From NCBI RefSeq assembly GCF_019645815.1, contig NZ_CP080997.1, forward strand, positions 4,468,880 through 4,532,879: 64,000 nt of DNA, written 5' to 3'. Shown here piece by piece: positions 37,608 through 46,300 of this stretch (its first letter is position 1; the number at the start of each line of letters is the position of its first letter). This stretch comes from Mycolicibacter heraklionensis (GTDB lineage: Bacteria; Actinomycetota; Actinomycetes; Mycobacteriales; Mycobacteriaceae). The notes beneath the pieces are model-generated. The model searched no databases. It had not been told where the DNA came from and saw nothing but the letters and a program-made list of their open reading frames with translations. The translations under genes were made by a program, and so were the position numbers.

Positions 37608-37699
37608 GCCTAGTTTGTCGAGCCGGAGGCAGGATAAGTTCCTGAGCGGAGAAGAGATTCTGAATTTTTTTCAATCTTGCTGTCAGGTCTGACTTCTCG
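37608..37699 (-). promoter_or_regulatory. AT-rich leader of the GjpA-type gene
   Basis: This 92-base gap contains a T/A tract (GAATTTTTTTCAATC) and, on the minus strand, TATCCT at 37631-37636, a possible -10 about 24 bases before the start. The contrast in base composition with the flanks is obvious. It could be a promoter or an Lsr2-bound site. Confidence 0.3.
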
Positions 37700-38512
37700 T
37701 CAGCCAAACTCGACCAGGGTGGTTGGTGCACGAAACCTCGCCAGACCACGCATACCGTAGATCAGCGGGACCACCGCTCCAAGCACCTTGCCTCGTCCAC
37801 GCGGCATGCCGAGTTCAGAGACGGCCCTGACCCCGGGCACCGCACGCAGTTCGTCGTAGTCGTGCGCAGTGAACCAGAACGGCATTGGTGGCGCCGTGTA
37901 GTTGTCACTGAGCTTGAAGCCACGGCGCGAGCGCGAGTAGGCACTCAACAACCGCGGGACACTGTCGAAGATCATCCGCCCGCCGGGAAACCTCCCGGCG
38001 CAGGCGGCGAACAGCTCGAACACCGCCTCGCGGTCCAAGTACTGCAATAGCCCTTCTGCTGTGATCAACACCTCAGCGCAACCGCCGACCTCATCCATCC
38101 ACGAGTAGTCAAGCGCCGACTGGGCACAGTACCGCAGCCGATCTGATACCGGCAGTAGCCGCTGACGCAGTCGAACGATGGGTTCCAAATCCACCGAAAG
38201 CCAACTCAACTCGCCGTTATCGACCCGCCAGAAGCTGGTTTGCAATCCCTCTGCAAGGGCGACCACCGTCGCGCGCGGATGCACCGCCAAGTACTCCCGC
38301 GTGGCCTGGTCGAACGCTAACGCCCGCATAGCGGTGGCCTGGTGTCTCCTGCCGAAGTCGGCGTAATCGTAATCAAGGCTGTTGAGCAACTCGATCGCCA
38401 TCGGGTCAACGATCAGCCCGTCGGGCCGCTTCGCCTCGGCAGCCCGCTGATACAACGTGAGCAACGCGGTCTCGGATATCCCATCGAGATGACGCGCGTC
38501 AATGACTGGCAC
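37700..38512 (-). CDS. SAM-dependent methyltransferase of the TcmP/LCM family
   Basis: 270 residues from the GTG at 38510-38512 with CTGAAGG upstream. Residues from LSGISETALLTLYQRA-like N-terminus through VDLEPIVRLRQRLLP and ITAEGLLQYLDREAV match polyketide O-methyltransferases related to TcmP and leucine carboxyl methyltransferases. The SAM-binding loop reads VVALAEGLQTSFWRVD, where relatives have LGCGLDTRFWR, so two glycine/cysteine positions are changed. It is divergent from the PPE gene (160 bases). It may methylate the lipopeptide or another hydroxyl or carboxyl substrate; this is speculative. Confidence 0.85.
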   Translation of the reverse strand: MPVIDARHLDGISETALLTLYQRAAEAKRPDGLIVDPMAIELLNSLDYDYADFGRRHQATAMRALAFDQATREYLAVHPRATVVALAEGLQTSFWRVDNGELSWLSVDLEPIVRLRQRLLPVSDRLRYCAQSALDYSWMDEVGGCAEVLITAEGLLQYLDREAVFELFAACAGRFPGGRMIFDSVPRLLSAYSRSRRGFKLSDNYTAPPMPFWFTAHDYDELRAVPGVRAVSELGMPRGRGKVLGAVVPLIYGMRGLARFRAPTTLVEFG

Positions 38513-38659
38513 GCCTTCAGACCGTACCCGCCGGGCCCCCGCGAGTCGCTGCGAGAAATCTAACCGCGATCGACCGGAACTTTTTGATTCCCATCTCCGA
38601 CCACCTCGTTGACGGGAACTGGCCCGCGCCTTGCGTTCCGCGCAATCCACGACATCAGA

Positions 38660-38664
38660 GGAGG
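38660..38664 (+). promoter_or_regulatory. Shine-Dalgarno that points to a CTG start for the PPE gene
   Basis: GGAGG, within AGAGGAGG, lies 7 bases before CTG 38672 but 25 bases before the first in-frame ATG (38690). The CTG start yields MTAPIWMA in front of the PPE motif, the N-terminus seen in many PPE proteins. Confidence 0.65.
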
Positions 38665-38671
38665 TGCCATC

Positions 38672-40120
38672 CTGACCGCCCCGATCTGGATGGCAATGCC
38701 TCCCGAGACGCACTCCGCCATGCTCGCAACTGGCCCAGGGCCGGGCCCTATGTTGGCAGCCGCTGCGCAATGGCAGCAGCTCAGCGGCATCTACGACGAT
38801 ACCGCCGCTGAACTGACCCAGGTGCTGGCCGCCGTGCAAACCGGCCACTGGCAAGGCCCCAGCGCCACGGCCTATCTGTCCGCGCACACGCCATACCTGA
38901 ACTGGTTGGAACAAGCGGCCGCCAACGCTGCCGCGACTGCCGCACAGCACCAGACGGCTGCCTCCGCATATGGCGCCGCAGTGGCCTCGATGCCCAGTCT
39001 CGAAGAACTGGCCGCCAACCACGCGGTCCACGCGGTGCTGCTCGCCACGAACTTCTTCGGAGTGAACGCCGTCCCGATTGCCGCCAACGAGGCCGACTAC
39101 ACGCGGATGTGGGTGCAGGCCGCCGAGACCATGTCCGTATACCAGGGCACCGCCACTGCGGCAGTCGCCGCGACCCCGCAGCTCCTCCCTGCGCCGCCCA
39201 TCGTCTACCCCGCCGAGGCCACCTCCCCAGAAAGCGTTGGAGACGGCAACTGGCTACCGGAACTGACACGCCTCATCACGGAACTTCTCAATAACGCCGG
39301 AAATGTCGAAGAACTGTCGCGCATCTTCGATGAGTTCTTCCAGGGCCTCGGTTTCAACCCGGCGGTCGCTGCCTTCCTGGCGGTGGTCGCATTGATCGCC
39401 TACGACATATTGTGGTACCCCTACTACGCCTCATACGCCCTGTTGCTGTTGCCGTTCTTCGCTCCCGCCCTCAGCGCGCTGAGCGCCTTGAGGTTGCTAC
39501 CGCTGCTGAACGGCCAACAGATCCCGGCTGATCAAGGCCCGGACATCGCCGCTCCGTCAGCCGGTCACGGAAGCGTGGACGTTCCCGCTGCGGCGATTGT
39601 GGCACCGCCCGCTGCGGCCGGCTCCTCCGCCGGCCTGGGCGGCAGCGCCGGTGCGCCGGGACCGAGCACACCCGTGGTCACACCGAGCGCTGATGGAGTT
39701 GCCGCGCTGATCCCCTATCTCGTCTCCGGCTGGGGACCACCCGGCGTCGAGGCCGGCCCGAAAGACAACATGGCTGCGTCCAACAGCGCTGCGGCTTCGG
39801 ACCGCGCGACCTCGCAGCGGGTCTTCGCCGCCGATGCCCGCAGACAACGCAGCCGACGTAGCCGAGGCCGGGTTCGCATGCACGGCAACCGTTATGAGTT
39901 CCTCCACACGGGCAACGACGCTGTCATGGCCGCGGACTCCGATGTCGTCCCCGCCGAAGGACCCGGGGCCATCGCAGCAGTGGTCGCCTCCACCCGCGCC
40001 GCTGGACTCGCGGGCCATGCCGACGAAATCCGGCGAGTACCGATGTTGCCCGCCAGTTGGCGCGCCTCCGAACAGGTAGAGCAATTGACCCAACCGATGA
40101 ATGAAGGAAAAGATAAATGA
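38672..40120 (+). CDS. PPE1: PPE family protein, PPE1 (Rv0096) equivalent
   Basis: 482 residues if started at CTG 38672; ATG 38690 would lose six residues. The PPE motif is at residues 10-12 and WQG at 60-62, within the all-helical PPE domain (about 1-180). The middle has hydrophobic segments (FLAVVALIAYDILWYPYYASYALLLLPFF) shared with PPE1. The C-terminus is Ala/Pro/Ser-rich with a basic RRQRSRRSRGR patch and a conserved YEFL segment. It is the first gene of the metallophore operon, as in M. tuberculosis. PPE proteins are increasingly seen as outer-membrane uptake factors, so a role in transporting the metal complex is plausible. No PE partner is nearby. Confidence 0.9.
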   Translation: MTAPIWMAMPPETHSAMLATGPGPGPMLAAAAQWQQLSGIYDDTAAELTQVLAAVQTGHWQGPSATAYLSAHTPYLNWLEQAAANAAATAAQHQTAASAYGAAVASMPSLEELAANHAVHAVLLATNFFGVNAVPIAANEADYTRMWVQAAETMSVYQGTATAAVAATPQLLPAPPIVYPAEATSPESVGDGNWLPELTRLITELLNNAGNVEELSRIFDEFFQGLGFNPAVAAFLAVVALIAYDILWYPYYASYALLLLPFFAPALSALSALRLLPLLNGQQIPADQGPDIAAPSAGHGSVDVPAAAIVAPPAAAGSSAGLGGSAGAPGPSTPVVTPSADGVAALIPYLVSGWGPPGVEAGPKDNMAASNSAAASDRATSQRVFAADARRQRSRRSRGRVRMHGNRYEFLHTGNDAVMAADSDVVPAEGPGAIAAVVASTRAAGLAGHADEIRRVPMLPASWRASEQVEQLTQPMNEGKDK

Positions 40121-40139
40121 GCACGGAAAGCAACATCGG

Positions 40140-41009
40140 ATGACGCTAACCGTCACCGGCACCGGACTTGGAGCGCAGATCACCGGGATCGACCCCAAGG
40201 ATCTGAGCACCATCACCCGGGAAGAGATTCGCGAGATCGTTTACGCCAACAAGCTCGTCATCCTCAAGGGCGTCCACCCCTCGCCGGAACAGTACCTGCA
40301 GCTGGGCAGGATCGTCGGCGACATCGTGCCGTATTACGAATCCATGTACCACCATCACGAGTTTCCGGAGATCTTCGTATCGTCCACGGAGGAACACCAA
40401 GGCGTTCCGCGAACCGGCGCGTTCTGGCACATCGATTACATGTTCATGCCCGAGCCGTTCGCGTTCTCGATGGTGTTACCCCTGACCGTTCCCGGGCCTG
40501 ACCGGGGAACCTACTTCATCGACCTCAACCAGGCCTGGGCCTCGGTGCCCGCCGCGCTACAGGACGCCGCCCGAGGGACGTTGAGCACTCATGATCCCCG
40601 GCGGCACATCAAGATCCGCCCCGATGACATATACCGGCCGATCGGGGAAGTGTGGGACGAAATCACCCGGACCACACCGCCCATCAAATGGCCGACCGTG
40701 ATCCGGCATCCGAAGACCGGGGAGGAGATTCTGTATATCTGCGCGTCGGGGACCACTCGAATCGAAGGCCAGGATGGTCGGGAGCTCGCCCCACAGATCC
40801 TGCAACAGCTCATGGAGTCGACCGGGCAACTTGATCCGGATTTCACGCATCCCTTTATCCACACCCAGCACTACGAGGTCGGAGATATCATCTTGTGGGA
40901 CAACCGAGTTCTGATGCATCGCGCCAAGCACGGCAGCTCTGAAGGAACGCTGACCACGTATCGACTGACCATGCTCGACGGCCACGAGACCCCGGGATAC
41001 GCAGCATGA
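40140..41009 (+). CDS. Fe(II)/2-oxoglutarate-dependent isonitrile-forming dioxygenase (Rv0097/MmaE/ScoE type)
   Basis: 289 residues from ATG 40140 with GGAAAG 9 bases upstream. The TauD-like double-stranded beta helix has the iron ligands His97 and Asp99 in WHIDYMF and His260 in VLMHRAKHG, and the 2-oxoglutarate-binding Arg275 in TTYRLTM. It is extremely close to M. tuberculosis Rv0097. The family oxidatively decarboxylates an N-carboxymethyl-beta-amino fatty acid to the isonitrile that coordinates metal. It follows PPE1 by 19 bases and overlaps fcoT by ATGA. Confidence 0.95.
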   Translation: MTLTVTGTGLGAQITGIDPKDLSTITREEIREIVYANKLVILKGVHPSPEQYLQLGRIVGDIVPYYESMYHHHEFPEIFVSSTEEHQGVPRTGAFWHIDYMFMPEPFAFSMVLPLTVPGPDRGTYFIDLNQAWASVPAALQDAARGTLSTHDPRRHIKIRPDDIYRPIGEVWDEITRTTPPIKWPTVIRHPKTGEEILYICASGTTRIEGQDGRELAPQILQQLMESTGQLDPDFTHPFIHTQHYEVGDIILWDNRVLMHRAKHGSSEGTLTTYRLTMLDGHETPGYAA

Positions 41010-41548
41010 GCGCCATCGCTTCACCTCCTCCAGCGCTAAGTGATGCAACACCGATCGACGAGGACGTGCTAGCCACCGTACTGGAGCCGTATACCTACAA
41101 GGGTTGCCGATATCTGGTCGATGCGGTGTCGCAAGCGGGCACTGATTCTGTTCTGGCTCAAGGCAACTTTGCGATCGCTGAATCTGCCTATATTCGTAGT
41201 ACTGGGCATTTCAACGCGGTCGAGTTGGTGCTGTGCTTCAATCAGCTCGCTTACAGCGCTTTTGCGCCGGCCATCGACGATGGCATCATCCCGGCCTTCC
41301 GCGGCTGGGGGCTCGAGGACTATTGCAAGCACCAGCTCTCCAGCATGTTCATCAGAAGATCGTCTTCGCGGTTCAAAAGGCCGATCGATGCCAACAAGTT
41401 CAGTGCCCGGCTGGAATGTCGAAACTTCGAGATCGTGCAACGCACGGTGCGGTATCTGCGCGTGCCCTGCGCCATCGAGTTCTGGGACGAACACGGCGGC
41501 TCGGCGTTCGGCGAGTTCGAACTCGCCGCTCTGAACATCCCCGGTTGA
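41006..41548 (+). CDS. fcoT: FcoT-type hot-dog thioesterase (Rv0098)
   Basis: 180 residues. It has the single hot-dog fold of FcoT with characteristic segments EPYTYKGCRYLVDAV, HFNAVELVLCFNQLAYS and NKFSARLECRNFEIVQRT. In isonitrile lipopeptide pathways this protein (MmaD/ScoD) acts on the acyl-ACP intermediate, adding glycine to an enoyl chain, though FcoT was first described as a long-chain acyl-CoA thioesterase. The start overlaps the dioxygenase stop. Confidence 0.93.
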   Translation: MSAIASPPPALSDATPIDEDVLATVLEPYTYKGCRYLVDAVSQAGTDSVLAQGNFAIAESAYIRSTGHFNAVELVLCFNQLAYSAFAPAIDDGIIPAFRGWGLEDYCKHQLSSMFIRRSSSRFKRPIDANKFSARLECRNFEIVQRTVRYLRVPCAIEFWDEHGGSAFGEFELAALNIPG

Positions 41549-41571
41549 CAACCCAGAAGAGGCACGCAGAT

Positions 41572-43128
41572 ATGACGGGACCGGCCCCCACGTCCGTACT
41601 GGATCGCATTCTGGAACATGTGCGCCAGCGCCCCGATGCCATCGCGTTACGCCGTTGCGATGGAGGCAGTCTGTTTCGCTACGGCGAATTGGCTGCCGAG
41701 TGGGAGCGCCTGGCTTCAGTACTCCAGGCTAGTGGGGTATCGCTGGGTTCTCGCGTACTTATCATTTCCGACAACGGGCCACAGACATACCTGGCGGTGC
41801 TTGCCTGCGCCCGACTGGGCGCCATTGCTGTTCTGGCGGACGGCAATCTGCCCATGGCCACCGTCGAACGGTTCGCCGAACTCACCCAACCCGCCGCAAT
41901 TCTGAGTACCGAGGGTGCTCGACTGTCCCTGTCGGACCCGCCGGAGTCCCTCGCCGCGGTACCGACGATGTCGGTTGCCGAACGCAGCCCCACGTTGGCC
42001 GCTGTCGGTGCGCACCCCAGGCCGAACGACGTTGCCGATCACCCGCTGGCGATGATCTTCACCAGCGGTACGACCGGCGAACCGAAGGCTGTGCTGCTGG
42101 CCAATCGAACCTTCTATGCCGTCGCCGACATTCTGCGGGCGACGGGCTTGACGTGGATCGATTGGGTGAAAGGCGAAGTCGCGTACTCGCCGTTGCCGGC
42201 CACGCACATCGGTGGCCTGTGGTGGATTCTGAACTGCCTGATGCAAGGTGGTACGTGCGTTACCGGCGGCGAAGACGGAGCGTCGCTGCTGGAGATACTC
42301 ACGACCAACAAGGTCGCTACGGTCTGCCTGGTCCCGACACTGCTCTCACGTCTGGTCGCCGAGCTGAAAGCGACCGGCACACCGGTGCCGCCTTCGCTGC
42401 GTTTTCTCGGCTACGGCGGATCGCGGGCTATCGCATCCGACGTGCAGTTCGTCGAGACCGCGGGTATACGGACCGCCCAGGTCTATGGGTTGAGCGAAAC
42501 TGGTTGCACCGCAATGTGTCTTCCCACCGCGCCGGGCTCGATCGCCGCCATCGAGGCAGGGGCGGTCGGACGACCCTATCCAGGGGTGCAAGTTCACCTC
42601 GACGGCGACGGTAGCGGGCCGGCCGGTCCGCCGGCCGCATCGGGCACTCTGTGGATCAAATCGCCGGCAAACATGCTGGGGTACTGGAGCAATCCAGACC
42701 GGACCCACGAAGTGCTGCGCGACGGGTGGGTGAACACCGGTGACCTGCTCGACGAAGGCAGCGACGGCTACTTCTACATCCGGGGGCGGGCCTCGGAGAT
42801 GATCATCTGCGGCGGAGTCAATGTCGCCCCCGACGAGGTTGACCGCGTCGCAGAATCCGTCCCGGGGGTCCGCGAGGCAGCGTGCTACGAGATCCCAGAC
42901 CCAGAGTTCGGAGCTCTCGTCGGCCTGGCGGTGATCGCGTCGGACGAGTTGAACGAGGCCGCTGGGCGACGCCTCAAGCAGGCTATCGCCGCCCGCTACC
43001 GCAGCGAAGTGGAATCCGCCGCCCGCCCGTCGCGGATCGTCTTAGTCGGCAGCATTCCCCGAACGCAGTCCGGAAAGGTCATGCGCACGTCGCTGGCCGC
43101 GGCGATCGGCGCTCGCGCACATGGTTGA
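41572..43128 (+). CDS. fadD10: fatty acyl-AMP ligase FadD10 (Rv0099)
   Basis: 518 residues from ATG 41572 with AGAAGAGG upstream. The adenylation P-loop TSGTTGEPK is at about 164-172, the YGLSETGC motif follows, and the catalytic Lys is near residue 502 in RTQSGKVMR. Sequence identity to M. tuberculosis FadD10 is high throughout. FadD10 loads medium-chain fatty acids directly onto the partner ACP without CoA, so it starts assembly of the acyl chains. It overlaps the ACP gene by 8 bases. Confidence 0.95.
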   Translation: MTGPAPTSVLDRILEHVRQRPDAIALRRCDGGSLFRYGELAAEWERLASVLQASGVSLGSRVLIISDNGPQTYLAVLACARLGAIAVLADGNLPMATVERFAELTQPAAILSTEGARLSLSDPPESLAAVPTMSVAERSPTLAAVGAHPRPNDVADHPLAMIFTSGTTGEPKAVLLANRTFYAVADILRATGLTWIDWVKGEVAYSPLPATHIGGLWWILNCLMQGGTCVTGGEDGASLLEILTTNKVATVCLVPTLLSRLVAELKATGTPVPPSLRFLGYGGSRAIASDVQFVETAGIRTAQVYGLSETGCTAMCLPTAPGSIAAIEAGAVGRPYPGVQVHLDGDGSGPAGPPAASGTLWIKSPANMLGYWSNPDRTHEVLRDGWVNTGDLLDEGSDGYFYIRGRASEMIICGGVNVAPDEVDRVAESVPGVREAACYEIPDPEFGALVGLAVIASDELNEAAGRRLKQAIAARYRSEVESAARPSRIVLVGSIPRTQSGKVMRTSLAAAIGARAHG

Positions 43129-43366
43129 GAGCGTTCGGCAGCGGATCCTCGCTGTGGTCTGCGATGTGCTGTACATCGACGAAGACGACCTCTTCGACGG
43201 CGACGACACCGACCTTCGCGATCTGGGTCTGGACTCGGTTCGATTCGTCTTGTTGATGAAGCGCCTCGGAGTGGACCGCGAGTCTGAACTGCCGGCACGC
43301 TTGGCGCGTGACCTGTCGATCGCAGGCTGGGCTGCAGAACTGGGAGATCCCGGTTCACATGCCTGA
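43121..43366 (+). CDS. acyl carrier protein of the metallophore pathway (Rv0100)
   Basis: 81 residues. It is a stand-alone carrier protein with the phosphopantetheine attachment Ser39 in DLGLDSVRF. It receives the fatty acid from FadD10 and presents it to FcoT, the dioxygenase and the NRPS condensation domain. It overlaps fadD10 by 8 bases upstream and the nrp start by 8 bases downstream. Confidence 0.94.
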   Translation: MVESVRQRILAVVCDVLYIDEDDLFDGDDTDLRDLGLDSVRFVLLMKRLGVDRESELPARLARDLSIAGWAAELGDPGSHA

Positions 43367-46300
43367 TTCGCATCCCCCGGTGACCATCCCGCTTTCCATC
43401 TCCCAACAGAACATCTACCGGGGCGTGCTGCAGGATGTCGATCCTTCGCTGTATCTGATCGGCCGCCGATATCGCTTGTTCCCCATATCGCTTCCCCGGT
43501 TCCGGAGCGCGCTGAAAGCCGCCATACAACGCAACCCGGTGCAATTGTGTGTTCTCGAACGAACCGAAGCGCGGTATCCGCACCTGGTGCCGCGACTGCG
43601 GGAGGACGACCTGGTGGGAGTCTCCGGCGACTGTGCTGAACCACTGGTGCGGGAATGGGATTCGGGCATCCTATACCGCCCGTTGGTGCGCTATACCGTG
43701 CATGTTGATTCGAGCGGCGACGTCGTGGGTCTGGATATGTACGCACATCATCTGCTGCTCGACGGTGGTGCGACCGGTCTGATCGAAGCCGACCTTGGTC
43801 GCAACCTGTCGGCCTCAAGCTCCGAGTCGCCCGACATGGCCGCCGGCCTCGCGCGCCTGGCCGAAGCCCACCGCCGGGAAGCCGAACACGTTGACGCCGC
43901 ACAGCAGCGGTTGACCGAATCAGTGCAGCGGGAGGTGGCAGGTGAGGCAAGCACCGGCGGCTATCCACAATCGCCACCGACGTCAGGTAGTGCTCACCGC
44001 GGGGTTCTGCACGAGTCAGTCCAGATCACCGGACCCGACTACGAAGCGATCACGACGCTGGCTGCTCGGGCACAAGTACCGTTGCATGTGTTGGTGACGG
44101 CGGCCTCTGTCGCTGTCGATGCAGGACGTCGAAGCAGTACCGATGCCCTGGTGGTGCACGCCATCGACAATCGGTTCGGTGAGCCCGCTCTGGATGTGGC
44201 CACCTGCATCGTCAACTCGGTTGCCCAGTCCGTTCGCTTCCCGGCATTCGCATCAGTGCGAGATCTCGTGGCCAATGTGGACCGCGGATACGTCAAAGCC
44301 GTGCGGCGGCGCTGGTTTCGAGAGGAGTTGTATCGCCGCATCCATCTGACGATCAACCGGACTCCCCAAACTGACGCATTGGCGCTCAACTTTCTTCCCG
44401 ACCCCTGTGCACCCGAGCTGCGTCCGTTCCTGGACGGCATGCCGACTACCACCGATATCGGGCCGGTCGAAGGCCTGACCGTGGCGGCCATTCAAGACGA
44501 TCCGAACCGCACCCTGACGCTGTCGATTTGGGATGCCGATCACCGAAGAGACCGACCCCAACCCTCGGGTGTCGCAGCCCTGACTGCCCGGGTGTTGCTG
44601 AAGATGCCGGCTCAGTGGAATCAACCGGTCGCGATGCTTGTGGGCCAGTGGTTCGAGGTTCACTCCGACGGCACCTGCCATGCCACCGACATCGCACCCA
44701 GCCCGACAGGGCCGACCGCATCGGCATGGTTTCTGGACCCGAACACCGACATCGAAGCCTGGCGACAACGCCGTCGGTATGTCGACCCTTGGATCGATTG
44801 GCTGGCGAGTTCGGGCGTCGAGCCCGGCGAGGTGTTGGTATTCACTGACGATCAGACCGATAAGACCATCGACCTCTTGGTCGCCTGCCATCTGGCCGGT
44901 TGCGGCTACAGCGTCTGCGAGCACGACGGCGAAATCGAAAGCCGTAAAGCGGCCATCGAATCGGAATGCGGGCTGTCAGCACGATTGGTCGACATCGGCA
45001 ATACCGACCTGCCGGGACAACCCCTGCGCGTGCGGGACCGCCTTCAACAGGTCCGCGAAGACGATCACTTGGCGGAACGGATCGCCTACATCATGCCGAC
45101 CTCTGGGTCCACCGGCAGCCCTAAGCTGGTTCCGATCACCCACGGCGCACTGGCGGTCTTCTGCCGGGGAGCGCACCAGGCCTACGGCTGGGGGCAGCAC
45201 GACACGGTCCTGCAATGTGCGCCTCTGACATCAGATATCAGTGTCGAGGAGATTTTCGGCGCCGCGCAAACAGGTGCCGCGCTGGTTCGCTCGGCGGCAA
45301 CGCGGACCGGAGATCTCACGCAACTGGGGGCAGACCTGACGCGCCACCGAGCTACGGTCCTTGACCTGCCTACGGCCATCTGGAATCTGTGCTGCGACCA
45401 ACCCGACATGCTTGCCGCCTTGGCAGCATCGCGCGTGCGCCAAATCGTGATCGGCGGAGAGGCAGTTCGCCCTCGCGCCGTCGAGCGGTGGCATGCGTTC
45501 AGCGGTGTTTCAGACGTCGCGCTGATTTCAAGCTACGGCCCCACCGAGGCGACGGTGGTGGTAACGCACCTGCCGCTGAACGAGGAGACTGTGGCCGAGC
45601 CCAGTTGCCAACGGCGACTAGGGAAACCCCTGGCTCCAAACACCGTTTTCATCGCATTCGGTGAGGTGGTTTTGCTCGGCGACCAGGTGTCTGCGGGCTA
45701 CGTGGGTATCGCCAGCCCCAACTTTGGCACCGTACTCGCCGTCGACGGTTCGCCACTGCACGCGTTTGCCACCGCCGACCGCGTGAGCTTTGACAGCGCG
45801 GGCTTCCCGGTACTTGCGGGTCGCAAGGACGCCGTTGTGAAGCTTGCCGGCAGGCGCGTCGACACTGCCGAAATCATCCGGCTGATCGCCGAGGATCCCG
45901 CGATCTGCGATGTTGCCATGGAGCCCGACGACACCCGACTTGAAGTTTGGTTCACCAGCCTGCTCACCCGTGATGGAGCCGCCGACCCCGCGGCCGAAGA
46001 ACGAATTCGCGCAGTCCTGAGGGCCGCCCGGGTCACCGGATTTGCGATCTCGGCGGTCTCGGAGATCCCGCGTAAGCCCAGCGGCAAGGTCGATTCCGAT
46101 CGTCTGCCCAAGGCTCAACACGACGGCACCGGCACAGCGCCGGCCCAAGCAAACGGCCTGGCTCAGTTATGGAGTCGGCATCTGGACCGTGACCTGCGCC
46201 CGGACTCGTCGCTGCTGGCCGAGGGTGTCGGCTCGCTGGACCTGATCCGCATCCTGCCTGCCACCCGCCGCTACCTCGGCCGACAGCTGTCGTTGCTAGA

